DNA of 64,000 nucleotides, from contig JAOAPN010000014.1 in the NCBI GenBank assembly GCA_025462885.1, forward strand, positions 248,001 through 312,000, written 5' to 3'. The stretch's first letter is position 1. Every line of letters begins with the position of its first letter. A program made the translations under genes and the position numbers. Of this stretch, positions 18,495 through 27,586 are shown piece after piece. A model generated the notes under the pieces. It saw only the letters and a list, made by a program, of their open reading frames with translations, was not told where the DNA came from and did not search any database. This stretch comes from Acidobacteriaceae bacterium. Its GTDB lineage: Bacteria > Acidobacteriota > Terriglobia > Terriglobales > Acidobacteriaceae.

Positions 18495-19447
18495 TTACTT
18501 GATGGTTCCGTTCAATCCTGCCGGGAAGAACGGCTTGGTGATGGCAAGCACCTGCGTCGTCGTGCGCGCCCAGCCGAGGCTCTGCGAGTCACAGTTGACG
18601 ATGGTAGACGAGGTGTACTGACCGGCGGTGCCATTGAGAGCGACCTGCACCGTGGTGAGGCCGATGTCGTCTGCCTTGGTGCCGGCATAGCTGGTAGCTT
18701 TACTATCGGCCGGTGCCAGCGAACTGCGTGCTGCCGAGATCTTCTGCGTCAGGGTGTTGAGCGTGCCGGTGCCTGCGTCGATGGCGTTGATGGTGGTGCG
18801 GACGAGGCCAGCGTGGTACGCCTCGACAGCATGAATCCCGACAGCGGCGGGCAGGATGGTGGTTTTGTCCGTGATGAGGCCGGCTGCACCGTGGTAGGCG
18901 GAGACTCCGACGTCTTCAAAGATGTAAGCGCCGATCAGGAAGTTGGCATCGTTGGCGAAGGGATCGAACGAGGCGCCGATTCCTGCTGCCGTGGCCAGCG
19001 CATTGAACGAGTTGTAGAGATCGATCGCAGGCATGGAGACAGCCTTGGTGCTGAGCGCACCCTGGAGGAACTTCACATGCTTCTGCTCTTCGATGGCCGT
19101 CTCTGCCGCATAGGACGCAACGGTAGCCATGGCGAAAGGAACCTTGGCGAAGCTGGGCTTCAGCGTGACAGCTCCCGCCGTGCGCCGTTGACTGCGACCG
19201 GGATCGGGGTGGTCAGCTTGTCGATGGTCACGCCCGAGACAGCCAGGGTGTAGAACTGCGCTTCGAGGTATTCGAGGTTCAGTGCAAAGTTGAGGATATC
19301 GTTATCGGTGATGGCGGTGGTCTGCGCGTAGGCTTTGGTCGCGCCGGCGAAGGCGAGCCCGGCCAATGCAGTCCCGCCCATGGTGATCATCTTGCGGCGG
19401 GTATTTACGATAATTTCGTCGAGGAGCTGTGTCTCTTGAGTGGCCAT
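18495..19447 (-). pseudogene. Tat-exported ferritin-like protein, frameshifted
   Basis: The N-terminal 95 residues contain a twin-arginine signal (NTRRKMITMGGTALAGLAF) and the first ferritin-like helix (NDILNFALNLEYLEAQFY). The frame then breaks near 19180-19190 and the rest continues in another frame: ...SYAAETAIEEQKHVKFLQ..., ending FFPAGLNGTIK. Inserting one base near 19183 restores one protein of about 315 residues with the carboxylate and His helices (LEYLEAQF, EEQKHVKF). It belongs to the exported ferritin-like family common in Acidobacteriota. A true frameshift and a sequencing error are both possible. Confidence 0.82.
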
Positions 19448-19461
19448 GGAATTCTCCGTCC

Positions 19462-19700
19462 TTAGGAAGCAGTTGTTTTGATCGTGCCGTTGAAGCCATT
19501 GGGGAAGAAGCCACCCTTGGCAAGACCGGTGCCGGCTGCGCCATAGACGATGTGCAGGACCTGATCGGTGGTGCGACGGAACGCAATGGCATTCGTCGTG
19601 TCCGCGGCAACGATGGTGCTGACGCTGAGCGTGGTCTCGTTACCACCGCCGAGAGTTGCGCGGAGTGCGGAGACCTTGTTCGCGATGGAAGATCGAGATG
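19462..19700 (-). pseudogene. C-terminal fragment of a second ferritin-like gene
   Basis: A minus-strand frame of about 79 residues ends at TAA 19462-19464. It reads AFRRTTDQVLHIVYG and then GGFFPNGFNGTIKTTAS, which closely parallels the end of the neighbouring ferritin-like protein (GWARTTTQVLAIT...PFFPAGLNGTIK). No start or N-terminal part is present: a stop lies just upstream, followed by a terminator hairpin. It is therefore a 5'-truncated paralogue in tandem with the frameshifted copy. Confidence 0.75.
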
Positions 19701-19713
19701 AGTCTTAAACCAA

Positions 19714-19740
19714 AACAGCACACCATGATGGTGTGCTGTT
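19714..19740 (-). terminator. terminator after the beta-propeller lipoprotein gene
   Basis: AACAGCACACCA pairs perfectly with TGGTGTGCTGTT around a three-base loop. On the minus strand it is followed by TTGGTTT. It lies about 40 bases downstream of the lipoprotein stop. Confidence 0.75.
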
Positions 19741-19781
19741 TATACGGATGAGGGTGTAGTTCAGATGGTTGCTTGAGGCAT

Positions 19782-21299
19782 TTAGTTTGCAGCGTTGGTG
19801 ACTGCATCGAGGTACGCAACGTCAAGGGCAGTGCCTTGGACGGTGATGTAATAGTTGTTAATCTCGGAGCCATCGGCAGTATTGAAAGCGTGTACCTGAC
19901 CACCGTAGGCGGTGTAGACCTTGTGCAGACCTTGCACCCAGCACAGACCGGTCAGGCTGCCGTAGTAGTAGAGATTGTTGTCCCCGTTGGGATAGGGAAC
20001 GGTAGCCGTAGCAGAGCCCGGCGTAACCGCGGGAACGATCGCCACCGCTTTGGTGCCAAGATCGAAGCGGGTGAGGCAGTTGTAATTCTGCTTCTGAGCC
20101 GCTCGCTCGCCGTTGGCGCAGTACTGCGAGCCGATCCACAGAGTGTTGTCGTCGGCGAAGAGCAGCTTCGAATGGGTGCCATCCGAGATCGAGTACTTGC
20201 CGGTGACCGTGTTGTCAGCCAGCGAGATGGTCGTAAGGTTCCCAGCGAATAGTCCGTCCGGTTGAAGTTGCTGCCCTGCGATGTAGAGCGTAGTGCCGTC
20301 GGCGAGCGCCGTGGTGGCTCCGCCTGGGACCGGCACGTTGGCCGTCACGGGCGACGTGTAGGGGAAGGAGGTCGGAATCACGTCTAGCGTGAGCGCACCC
20401 TGCTGCAGGTAGCTGACGCTGGAGGTTTTTCCGCCACATTCTGCACCGCAGTTCAGAACGTAAGCGGTGGTGCCGTCCAGCGAGAAATACGCGGTCTGCG
20501 GACGGTCATAGGTCCCGGGGACTGGAACGACGCAGTAGACCGGCAGATTGTAGGGCTGGCAGTCGATGGCGCCCGGAGGGCTCGCCTGATTGGCATTGAG
20601 CTTCAGGACGCGGTACAAGGTGTTGGCGTTGCGCACGGTCGCGAGCGCGATGGTTCCGCCCTGGTTGACCGAGATCAGGTTCACGTTGGGCAGGTTCAGG
20701 TAGTAGTTCACACCGGTGGTGTTGTCGATGACTGCGATCTGACCCAGGCTTTGCAGTGCGGCAAATACACGCAGTCCACCGGAAGAGAGACCGACGTCGG
20801 TGCTCTTCGGAACGAAGGTGCCGACGGTACCGGCTGTCGCTTCTTTGCTGTAATCGATCGTAGTCAGGGAGGCGTCGTTGTCGGAGTAGACGTAGCCGTG
20901 AACCTGCTCGGGATAGTTGTAGATCCGGTTCGGATACCCTGCCGCAAAGCCGGAGATGGAGAACGCAGGAATCGTGTTTTGGACGTTGTTGCGAATATCG
21001 CGAAGGCCGTCGAGGATCGAAAGGGATCCTTGGATGCCGTTGGTCGTCAACGCAACCATGACGCGATTCGCCAGTTTGCTGGGCGGAATCGGACGATTCG
21101 CAAAGGTGTACTCAGGAAACTTGTAGTAATAGTAGGCCGCGGAGTGACATGACGTAAGGGCGAGGCCCGCGACGGTGATCAGGAGGCCACAGACGAACCG
21201 GACGAGGAGCGGCTTGACGCCGGGGGACTGGGCAAAGAGACTTCGATTGATCAACTTTAACGACTCCAACCTGGATACTGTAACGAGTTTTGCAGCCAC
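19782..21299 (-). CDS. putative lipoprotein with beta-propeller (YVTN-like) repeats
   Basis: This is an exported protein of up to 505 residues. The hydrophobic signal FVCGLLITVAGLALTSC ends in a lipobox (LTSC), so the mature protein would be lipid-anchored; the GTG at 21218 would give a more normal signal length. The mature part has repeated strand-rich motifs with Asn/Gly (GGLRVFAALQSLGQIAVID, DNTLWIGSQ, GGQVHAFNTADGSEI) typical of seven-bladed propellers. No enzyme motif is visible. It is monocistronic and lies upstream of the ferritin-like remnants. Confidence 0.7.
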   Translation of the reverse strand: MAAKLVTVSRLESLKLINRSLFAQSPGVKPLLVRFVCGLLITVAGLALTSCHSAAYYYYKFPEYTFANRPIPPSKLANRVMVALTTNGIQGSLSILDGLRDIRNNVQNTIPAFSISGFAAGYPNRIYNYPEQVHGYVYSDNDASLTTIDYSKEATAGTVGTFVPKSTDVGLSSGGLRVFAALQSLGQIAVIDNTTGVNYYLNLPNVNLISVNQGGTIALATVRNANTLYRVLKLNANQASPPGAIDCQPYNLPVYCVVPVPGTYDRPQTAYFSLDGTTAYVLNCGAECGGKTSSVSYLQQGALTLDVIPTSFPYTSPVTANVPVPGGATTALADGTTLYIAGQQLQPDGLFAGNLTTISLADNTVTGKYSISDGTHSKLLFADDNTLWIGSQYCANGERAAQKQNYNCLTRFDLGTKAVAIVPAVTPGSATATVPYPNGDNNLYYYGSLTGLCWVQGLHKVYTAYGGQVHAFNTADGSEINNYYITVQGTALDVAYLDAVTNAAN

Positions 21300-21413
21300 T
21301 ACTCTGTGCCTGAGTATAACAAAGACGAGCCTGCGACCGATTTGTGAGCGGGGCTGGAAGGCCGTGCACGACCCTGTTTGGAGCGGGTGCGCCGGGTGGC
21401 TTAGGATGGATGG

Positions 21414-23486
21414 ATGTGCTTGAGCCGTCAGGAGAGTCTGAGGCTGCGGGCGAACATGAGGAGTGAAGTGGAATACGGCACGGACAAAGCGGTGGATACG
21501 ACAGGCCAGAGCGGAGAAATAGGTGCGTCGGTCGAGACGTTGCCCAATCCGGCGCGAGAGCTCTTTGCGACAAATACCGGGAAGACCGTGCTGTGCGACG
21601 GCGCGATGGGAACGATGCTGTATGCGCGCGGCATCTTTATCAACCGCTGCTTCGACGAACTCAATTTATCGCAGCCCGATCTGGTGCGGACCGTGCACGC
21701 GGAGTATCTCCAGGCTGGCGCGCAGGTCGTGGAGACCAACACCTTCGGCGCGAACGCGTTTCGGCTGGAGCGCTACGGACTGCGGGATAAGGTCAGAGAG
21801 ATCAATCTGGCCGGGATCCGGCTGGCACGAGAGTGCGTGGAGCAGATCCGGGAGAAACAGGCCAGCGACGCGTTTGTAGCCGGCGCGCTGGGACCGCTGG
21901 GGATCTTGCTGGAGCCACACGGCAAAGTAACGCTCGACGGGGCCTATGCGGCATTTGCGGACCAGGTACGCGCCCTGGCACAAGGCGGCCCCGGAGTCGG
22001 AGCCGATCTGCTGGTCGTGGAGACGATGACGTCGCTGGCCGAGGCGCAGCAGGCCATCCGAGCGGCGAAATTCGAGGCTCCCGAGCTTCCGTTGCTGGTC
22101 ATGGTGACCGTGGATGAGGATGGAAATTGCCTGGATGGCGCCTCTGCCGAGACCGCCGCGCAGAAGCTGACAGAATGGGGAGCGGACGGCGTCGGCTGCA
22201 ACTGCAGCGCCGGACCGGGTGCCGTGCTGAACGTGATCGAGCGGATGCGCGCCGTGACCCAACTCCCGTTGGCCGCGATGCCGAATGCAGGCATGCCGAA
22301 GTACGTCGAAGGCCGTCACATCTATATGGCCTCGCCGGAGTACATGGCGAGCTTCGCCCGGAAGTTCGTGAAGGCCGGAGCAACGTTCGTCGGCGGATGC
22401 TGTGGAACGACTCCGACCCATACGCGTGCCGTCCGAAGCGCCTTGCGTGCGATCCAGGCGCAGGAGGTCAGCGCGGTTGAAGCGAAGGCGCAGGAAGCTT
22501 TAGTGCACGCGAAGGGTGTCCAGGTCATGGATTTTTCCGTGCCCGTTGCAAACGGCGCGCAGGGGAACAAGATTGCCCCGCCGCCGCTGGCGGAACGCTC
22601 GAAGATCGGAGCGAAGATTGCTGCCGGCGAGTTTGTGACGCTGGTCGAGATCGTGTCGCCCAAGGGGATCGACTGCAGCAAGGAGATCGAAGGCGCGTCG
22701 ATGCTCTACAAGCTCGGCGTCGATGCGATCAATGTGCCGGACTCGCCGCGCGCGAGTGCCAGAATGAGTGCACAGAGCCTGTGCGTGCAGATCCAGCAGC
22801 AGGTTGGCATCGAGACGGTGCTGCACTACACCTGCCGGGACAGGAACATCCTGAGCATCCAGAGCGATCTTCTCGGTGCTTCTTCGATCGGGCTCAAGAA
22901 TATTCTGTGCCTGACCGGCGACCCGCCGAAGCTGGGCAACTATCCGGACGCGACGGCTGTCTTTGATGTGGATGCGATCGGATTGGTCAAGATCGTTCGC
23001 GAACTGAACTACGGGCTCGACATCGGCAAGAACCCGATCGGAGAGTCGACCGGCTTCACCATCGCTGTTGCGGCGAACCCCGGGGTTCCCGATATCGAGC
23101 AGGAGATTCGCCGCTTTGCGTATAAAGTGGAAGCCGGCGCGGAGTACGCGATTACGCAACCGGTCTTCGACCTGCGCATCCTGGAGCAGTTCCTGCGGCG
23201 GGTGGAGCAGTACAAGATCCCGGTGATCGCCGGCATCTGGCCGCTCACCAGCCTGAAGAACGCAGAGTTTATGAAGAACGACCTGAAGGTCTCGATGCCG
23301 GACGAGATCATGGCGCGGATGGCGGCAATGCCGTCTCCTGAAGCATCCCGCGCCGAAGGTATCAAGATCGCGCAGGAGATGCTGGCGCAGTCGCGCGATC
23401 TGCATAGCCTCGGCGTTCAAGGCGTGCAGGTCAGCGCGCCGTTTGGCAAGTACACGGCTGCAGCCGCGGTTCTTGGGCTGATATAA
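21414..23486 (+). CDS. bifunctional homocysteine S-methyltransferase / methylenetetrahydrofolate reductase
   Basis: This 690-residue fusion couples methionine synthesis to folate reduction. The N-terminal half (about 45-345) is a homocysteine methyltransferase with the zinc cysteines in VGCNCSAGPG and GGCCGTTPTHTRA. The C-terminal half (about 400-690) is a MetF-like barrel with GIDCSKEIEGA, HYTCRDRNI, LCLTGDPPK and the AEYAITQPVFDL segment. The architecture matches YitJ-type proteins. The first ATG (21414) adds a weakly conserved leader; an ATG at 21456 is also possible. It lies directly before xseB. Confidence 0.93.
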   Translation: MCLSRQESLRLRANMRSEVEYGTDKAVDTTGQSGEIGASVETLPNPARELFATNTGKTVLCDGAMGTMLYARGIFINRCFDELNLSQPDLVRTVHAEYLQAGAQVVETNTFGANAFRLERYGLRDKVREINLAGIRLARECVEQIREKQASDAFVAGALGPLGILLEPHGKVTLDGAYAAFADQVRALAQGGPGVGADLLVVETMTSLAEAQQAIRAAKFEAPELPLLVMVTVDEDGNCLDGASAETAAQKLTEWGADGVGCNCSAGPGAVLNVIERMRAVTQLPLAAMPNAGMPKYVEGRHIYMASPEYMASFARKFVKAGATFVGGCCGTTPTHTRAVRSALRAIQAQEVSAVEAKAQEALVHAKGVQVMDFSVPVANGAQGNKIAPPPLAERSKIGAKIAAGEFVTLVEIVSPKGIDCSKEIEGASMLYKLGVDAINVPDSPRASARMSAQSLCVQIQQQVGIETVLHYTCRDRNILSIQSDLLGASSIGLKNILCLTGDPPKLGNYPDATAVFDVDAIGLVKIVRELNYGLDIGKNPIGESTGFTIAVAANPGVPDIEQEIRRFAYKVEAGAEYAITQPVFDLRILEQFLRRVEQYKIPVIAGIWPLTSLKNAEFMKNDLKVSMPDEIMARMAAMPSPEASRAEGIKIAQEMLAQSRDLHSLGVQGVQVSAPFGKYTAAAAVLGLI

Positions 23487-23499
23487 AGCGAGGATTTCG

Positions 23500-23736
23500 A
23501 TGGCAAAGTTTGAAGATCAGTTAGCCGCGTTAGAGACGGTGGTAGAACGGCTGGAGCGCGGGGAACTCTCGCTGGATGAGTCGGTGCAGTTGTTCGAAGA
23601 GGGCGTGAAGTTATCGACCGCCTGTAAGAAGGAATTGGACGCGGCAGAGGGCAGGATTCAGGTGCTGGTAGAGAAGACGGCTGGCTCGCTCGTGCCTCAG
23701 GATCTGGAGCTTGAGATGGAAGAGGACGAAGAGTAA
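23500..23736 (+). CDS. xseB: exodeoxyribonuclease VII small subunit
   Basis: This 78-residue protein matches XseB: FEDQLAALETVVERLERGELSLDESVQLFEEGVKL is split here into FEDQLAALETVVERLE and LSLDESVQLFEEGVKLS. The acidic tail is typical. It partners the XseA large subunit, which is not in this window, to degrade single-stranded DNA. In many genomes xseB precedes a polyprenyl synthase gene; here that gene is next door but on the opposite strand. Confidence 0.93.
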   Translation: MAKFEDQLAALETVVERLERGELSLDESVQLFEEGVKLSTACKKELDAAEGRIQVLVEKTAGSLVPQDLELEMEEDEE

Positions 23737-23893
23737 ACTCTCGGCTATAGACGCTCAAGTGGATATCAGGAAGTTCGCTGAGAGACTGATTAAGGCCGGA
23801 CGCGAAGGCATCGCGTGGGAACAAAAGAAACTCGCATGGATCAGAGAAGAAAAAGCTAGAGAAACGAAGGCAAAGAGCGAAGCTGCTATTTAG
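23711..23893 (+). CDS. small hypothetical protein overlapping xseB
   Basis: This 60-residue basic, helical frame overlaps the last 26 bases of xseB and has a Lys/Arg/Ala/Glu-rich C-terminus (ERLIKAGREGIAWEQKKLAWIREEKARE, here given in part as WEQKKLAWIREEKARE). No family is recognised. The composition looks protein-like, but the start inside xseB and the small size leave doubt. Confidence 0.3.
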   Translation: MRWKRTKSKLSAIDAQVDIRKFAERLIKAGREGIAWEQKKLAWIREEKARETKAKSEAAI

Positions 23894-23900
23894 ACGATGC

Positions 23901-24905
23901 CTAGCGGTCGCGGGTGGTGACGAAGCCGGGAACCCATAGCAGGGCGCGTTTGGCTTCGGTGTCCGGCAGGTCGGCGATGCTGAGGCGGGCGGCTTCGGCG
24001 TAGGCGCAGGCGGTGTCCATGGCGTAGTCGATGGAGCCGTGGCGGTGGAGGATTTCGAGAATCTGCGGGTGGGAGATGCGCTCGAAGCTGCGGTCGGCCA
24101 GAACAGTGCGGATGGCTTCGCGGTCGGCTCCGGTACCGCGCTCAAGGGCGTGGATCACAGCAAGGGTCGCTTTGCCTTCGCGGAGATCGCTGGCTACGGG
24201 CTTGCCCAGAACCTCTTCGGTTGCGGTGAGGTCGAGGATATCGTCGACGATCTGGAATGCGAGGCCGAGGTTGCGTCCGTATTCGCCTAACTGGCCGTCG
24301 AGCTGTTCGTGATCGCCCAGGCCGTGCTGGGGCGTGATCGCTGCCCCGAGCTGCATCGAGACTTTAAAGAGGCAGGCCGTCTTGCGGTAGATGAGGTCGA
24401 AGTACTCTTCTTCGTTGATCAGGTGGCCGAGCTTCTGGATCTGCAGCAGTTCGCCTTCGACCATCTGCTGGGTGAGCGAGATTAGCAGATCGAGCACGCG
24501 GAAGTTGCGCTCTTCGAGCGCCACCGCAAACGACTGCATGTAGAGCCAGTCCCCGGCGAGAACACACTTTGCGCTGCCCCAGGTCGTGTTGGATGAAGGA
24601 CGTCCGCGGCGGGTATCGGCTTCGTCGATGATATCGTCGTGAACGAGCGTTGCGGTGTGCAGCATCTCTACGACGGAGCCGAGGCGGATACGGCTATGCG
24701 AGGTGCATCCGAGCGCCTTGGCGGAGAGCAGAAGCAGTGTGGGACGGATGCGCTTGCCGCCGCCTGCCATCAGGTAGGTGGCGATATCGGTGATGACTTC
24801 GACTGGCGATGCCGATTGAATCGCGAACTCCTGCTCAATGGCAGCGAGGTCGTCGCGGAGAAGGTCGAAGACCTCTTTTGCAGTCGCTATGGAGATCGTA
24901 CTCAC
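23901..24905 (-). CDS. polyprenyl diphosphate synthase (all-trans type)
   Basis: This 334-residue enzyme condenses isopentenyl diphosphate units into the long side chain of quinones. The first Asp-rich motif is DDIIDEAD near residues 91-98 and the second is DDILD near 220-224. GGGKRIRPTLLLL near 50 and the LQIQKLG region fit the IspB/octaprenyl group. It is convergent with xseB and has an ATG start. Chain length cannot be read reliably from the sequence. Confidence 0.92.
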   Translation of the reverse strand: MSTISIATAKEVFDLLRDDLAAIEQEFAIQSASPVEVITDIATYLMAGGGKRIRPTLLLLSAKALGCTSHSRIRLGSVVEMLHTATLVHDDIIDEADTRRGRPSSNTTWGSAKCVLAGDWLYMQSFAVALEERNFRVLDLLISLTQQMVEGELLQIQKLGHLINEEEYFDLIYRKTACLFKVSMQLGAAITPQHGLGDHEQLDGQLGEYGRNLGLAFQIVDDILDLTATEEVLGKPVASDLREGKATLAVIHALERGTGADREAIRTVLADRSFERISHPQILEILHRHGSIDYAMDTACAYAEAARLSIADLPDTEAKRALLWVPGFVTTRDR

Positions 24906-25012
24906 TCGTTATTTAGAGTATCAGCAGCAGTTCGGTGGTTCGGCGGCAGCGAGTCGGAATGGATGCGGTGGTGGATTCCACGACCGGAAGGATGATGGCG
25001 TGAAAGTGCGGC

Positions 25013-25513
25013 CTAGTTGGAGCGGAAGTTGGTGAACTGAAGCTCCACGCCGAAGTCTCCACCGCGCAATTTCCCCATGATCTGCTGGAGAACGTCGCGA
25101 TCCTTGCTGACGACGCGAACGGTATCGCCCTGAATCGAAGCCTGCGCTTTGAGCTTGGAGTCCTTGATGACGGCGACGATCTTCTTGGCGTTATCCGAGG
25201 CGATTCCTTGCTTCAATTTAATCTTCTGGCGGACGCTGGAGTTCGAGGCCGGCTCGATCTTTTCGTACTCGAGGTTCTTAAGCGAGATGCCGCGCTTGAC
25301 GAGCTTCTGCGACAGGATCTCGATGACCGCCTTCAGGGTGTAATCGTCCTGGCTGGCAAGCTGGATGGTCACGTCGCCTTCGAGCTCGATCTTGGACTTG
25401 GAGTTTTTGAGGTCGAAGCGGGCGTTGACTTCCTTCGAGGCCTGATCGATCGCGTTTTTTACTTCCTGAATCTCTACCTTGCTGACTACGTCGAAGCTGT
25501 TATCGGCTGCCAT
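25013..25513 (-). CDS. YajQ-family cyclic-di-GMP-binding/RNA-binding protein
   Basis: This 166-residue protein matches the YajQ family end to end: NSFDVVSKVEIQEVKNA at the N-terminus, NARFDLKNSKSKIE near 30-45, and GDFGVELQFTNFR at the C-terminus. Family members bind nucleotides, including cyclic di-GMP in Xanthomonas, and can act as regulators. An ATG start with a purine-rich site (AAGGAAAAC) upstream on the minus strand supports the call. Confidence 0.94.
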   Translation of the reverse strand: MAADNSFDVVSKVEIQEVKNAIDQASKEVNARFDLKNSKSKIELEGDVTIQLASQDDYTLKAVIEILSQKLVKRGISLKNLEYEKIEPASNSSVRQKIKLKQGIASDNAKKIVAVIKDSKLKAQASIQGDTVRVVSKDRDVLQQIMGKLRGGDFGVELQFTNFRSN

Positions 25514-25554
25514 GTTGTTTTCCTTAATCTTTAGCGATGTCGCTTTCTATTATG

Positions 25555-26391
25555 TCAGGCCGTGGTGGGGAAGAGTCGCTTGAAGTTTTGCGTTGTTTGC
25601 GTTGCGAGTTCTTCTGTTGAGATGCCGCGAAGCTCGGCAAGGGCTGCCGCGGTGTGGGCGACGAAAGCAGGTTCGTTCTGCTTGCCGCGGTGTGGAATGG
25701 GAGCGAGGAACGGAGCGTCGGTTTCTACGAGGATCCGGTCGGTGGGCGCTTCCGTTGCTGCTTCACGGATGGTGATGGAGCGCGGGTAGGTCAGGTTTCC
25801 CGCGAAGGAGAGGTAGAATCCTGCGGCGACGGAGAGGCGGGCCTGTTCGGGAGTGCCGGAGAAGCAGTGCATGATGCCGCCGAGGCCGTGGGGTGTCCAG
25901 TGCTCGCCGATCAGGCGCAGCAGATCGTCCCAGGCTGCGTCGGGGTTTCCGTGCTCGAACTTCTCCTTGGCGGCTGGAGTGGCCAGCTCGCTGGTGCGGC
26001 AGTGGATGAGGATAGGCTTCTTTGCTGCGGCTGCGATCTTCATCTGGGCGGTGAAGGCGGCGTGCTGGACGGGGGGGAGCGGGTTATCGACGTGGTAGTA
26101 GTCGAGGCCGATCTCGCCGATGGCGATGCATTTTGGATCGTTCGCCAGGGTCGAGAGCTTCGCCAGCGCTTCAGGCGTGGCGTGGGCGGCCTCCTGCGGG
26201 TGAATTCCGGCGCTGGCGTAGATGCCCGGACGTGCCTTGGCGATGTCGAGCGCCCGGTGCATAGTGTCGGGGCCTTCGCCGATGCCGATGGCGAGGATGG
26301 CCTCCACCCCGGCTTCACGGGCTCGGGTGAGGATTGCTTCGAGGTCGTCGGCGTAGAAGTCCAGATGGGCGTGCGAGTCGATTAACTTCAT
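25555..26391 (-). CDS. TatD-family metal-dependent hydrolase (DNase)
   Basis: This 278-residue protein begins with the metal motif IDSHAHLDF (His at residues 7 and 9). It then has IGEIGLDYY with the metal Glu near 93, the HCRTS segment near 150, GIMHCFSGT near 192 and LVETDAPFLAP near 225. This is the complete TatD set of metal ligands. TatD proteins act as 3'-5' exonucleases in DNA and RNA quality control. It lies 41 bases downstream-adjacent to yajQ on the same strand and may share a transcript. Confidence 0.94.
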   Translation of the reverse strand: MKLIDSHAHLDFYADDLEAILTRAREAGVEAILAIGIGEGPDTMHRALDIAKARPGIYASAGIHPQEAAHATPEALAKLSTLANDPKCIAIGEIGLDYYHVDNPLPPVQHAAFTAQMKIAAAAKKPILIHCRTSELATPAAKEKFEHGNPDAAWDDLLRLIGEHWTPHGLGGIMHCFSGTPEQARLSVAAGFYLSFAGNLTYPRSITIREAATEAPTDRILVETDAPFLAPIPHRGKQNEPAFVAHTAAALAELRGISTEELATQTTQNFKRLFPTTA

Positions 26392-27052
26392 GGTCTTGCT
26401 TCAGGATAGTGCACTGGGATCGGTAAGGGACCCTCCCCCTCCCTATGTTGGGAGCTAAAGTACTTGTTTTGTTTTACTTGCGGAAGGGTTGGCGGTGTAA
26501 AGTCTTCCATGTAAAGGAGTTAGCCGCAAAGTCTTGACAGGGATAGAGTTACAGGGAGGAGGCAGTCTTGGGTGTGTGTCTTGCCGTTATTCTCCCTGCT
26601 TCTATTGTATGAAATGGGTGAAAACTAAAATGCCACATTTTTATATTTTCTATTTGTTGACAGGGTGTGGGTTACGAGGATTTTGGAGCGTTCAGGGGGT
26701 TGACAGGAATTTCAAAGGGCTCGGGCGCATCGACCTCTTCCGCCCTGGCGATTGGGTTGATTTGCTGGAGAGTTGAGGTGCAGGATGATCTGTTAGCGCG
26801 GGCCTTCAGCCCGCAATTGTTTTGTCGTCCTAAACCCAGGTCTTTGCCCTGGACTAGGGAATCGCGGGCCTTCAGCCCGCAAAACTCGTGAGCTTCAGCC
26901 CACAAAACTAGGGTACTCAGTCGTTTTAACTCATAGCCTCCAATTACAGGTCAGGCGAATGTGTCGATACGCCCTATCTAGGCACGCTCGATTCGGGCCT
27001 AAGAAATAGCGTCGTTTTGAAGATCGTTTCGCTGGTGAGATAGGATGGCGGG
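26392..27052. other. gene-free stretch with short palindromic repeats
   Basis: No supported gene is seen. On the left, short repeated words occur (GTAAAGTCTT and CAAAGTCTTGA around 26490-26540). At 26798-26884 two copies of the hairpin word GCGGGCCTTCAGCCCGC lie about 70 bases apart, with a third partial copy (GAGCTTCAGCCCAC) at 26890. Between them is a CCCAGG...CCCTGG stem. Local composition at 26590-26650 is AT-rich. These are REP-like elements common in this group. Confidence 0.6.
26798..26884. repeat. two copies of the GCGGGCCTTCAGCCCGC palindrome
   Basis: Each copy forms a GCGGGC/GCCCGC stem with a CTTCA-type loop and is followed by AA. The copies are in the same orientation, separated by a CCCAGG-TCTTTG-CCCTGG stem. 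They fit an intergenic palindromic repeat family and not a gene. Confidence 0.8.
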
Positions 27053-27520
27053 ATGAAAAATCTGGATGGTTTGAATCGGCGGGATGTTCTGATGGCCTTC
27101 TCGGCTCTGGCGGCTTTGGGTGCGGCTCCGGCAGGGGCCGAACAGGCGGTGACGGGGGAGGCGGTGCTTTCGCACTCGCATGTCTACCCGTTTGATACGT
27201 TGCCGGTGAAGCCTTCGGCAAATGGTGGGGCGAGCCGGGCTGTCGTGCAAGGGGTGACGGCTACGGGTGAGTTCGTGGAGGTGCATGAGACGACGCTGCC
27301 GCCGGGACAGATGCCGCACCCGCCGCATAAGCATCGTCACTCGGAGTTCATCATGGTGCGGGAGGGGACGGTCGAGTTCGACAACGACGGTCATCCGACG
27401 CGGGTGGGGCCGGGCGGGATCATGTTCAACGCTTCGAATGTCATGCATGGGATGAAGAACGTCGGGGAGACGACGGCGCAGTATTTTGTGGTGGCGATTG
27501 GGAGGCAGAAGGAGAGTTAA
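27053..27520 (+). CDS. exported cupin-domain protein
   Basis: This 155-residue protein has a twin-arginine-like leader ([20 protein letters not shown]) and a single cupin domain. Cupin motif 1 is [21 protein letters not shown] near 85-105 (metal ligands His, His, His, Glu), and motif 2 is [18 protein letters not shown] near 121-138. This suggests a metal-binding periplasmic cupin. The substrate is unknown. A similar cupin follows after a heptamer repeat, so the two are probably diverged duplicates. Confidence 0.82.
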   Translation: MKNLDGLNRRDVLMAFSALAALGAAPAGAEQAVTGEAVLSHSHVYPFDTLPVKPSANGGASRAVVQGVTATGEFVEVHETTLPPGQMPHPPHKHRHSEFIMVREGTVEFDNDGHPTRVGPGGIMFNASNVMHGMKNVGETTAQYFVVAIGRQKES

Positions 27521-27524
27521 AACA

Positions 27525-27566
27525 GTTGGTAGTTGGTAGTTAGTAGTTGGTAGTTGTGAGTTGTGA
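27525..27566 (+). repeat. heptamer tandem repeat (GTTGGTA/GTTGTGA)
   Basis: Six consecutive 7-base units are present: GTTGGTA, GTTGGTA, GTTAGTA, GTTGGTA, GTTGTGA, GTTGTGA. They fill the gap between the two cupin genes. The same unit recurs at 28043 and, inside a coding region, at 43964. Confidence 0.93.
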
Positions 27567-27586
27567 GTTTTTTGGGGGAGGGTGCG

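Noticed and set aside
26534..26776. An 80-residue plus-strand frame in the gene-free stretch
   Set aside because: It has no recognisable features and is surrounded by palindromic repeats.
26798..26884. CRISPR-like look of repeated GCGGGCC..GCCCGC words
   Set aside because: There are only two full copies, each a palindrome, with an imperfect spacer and no cas genes; a REP-like element explains it better.
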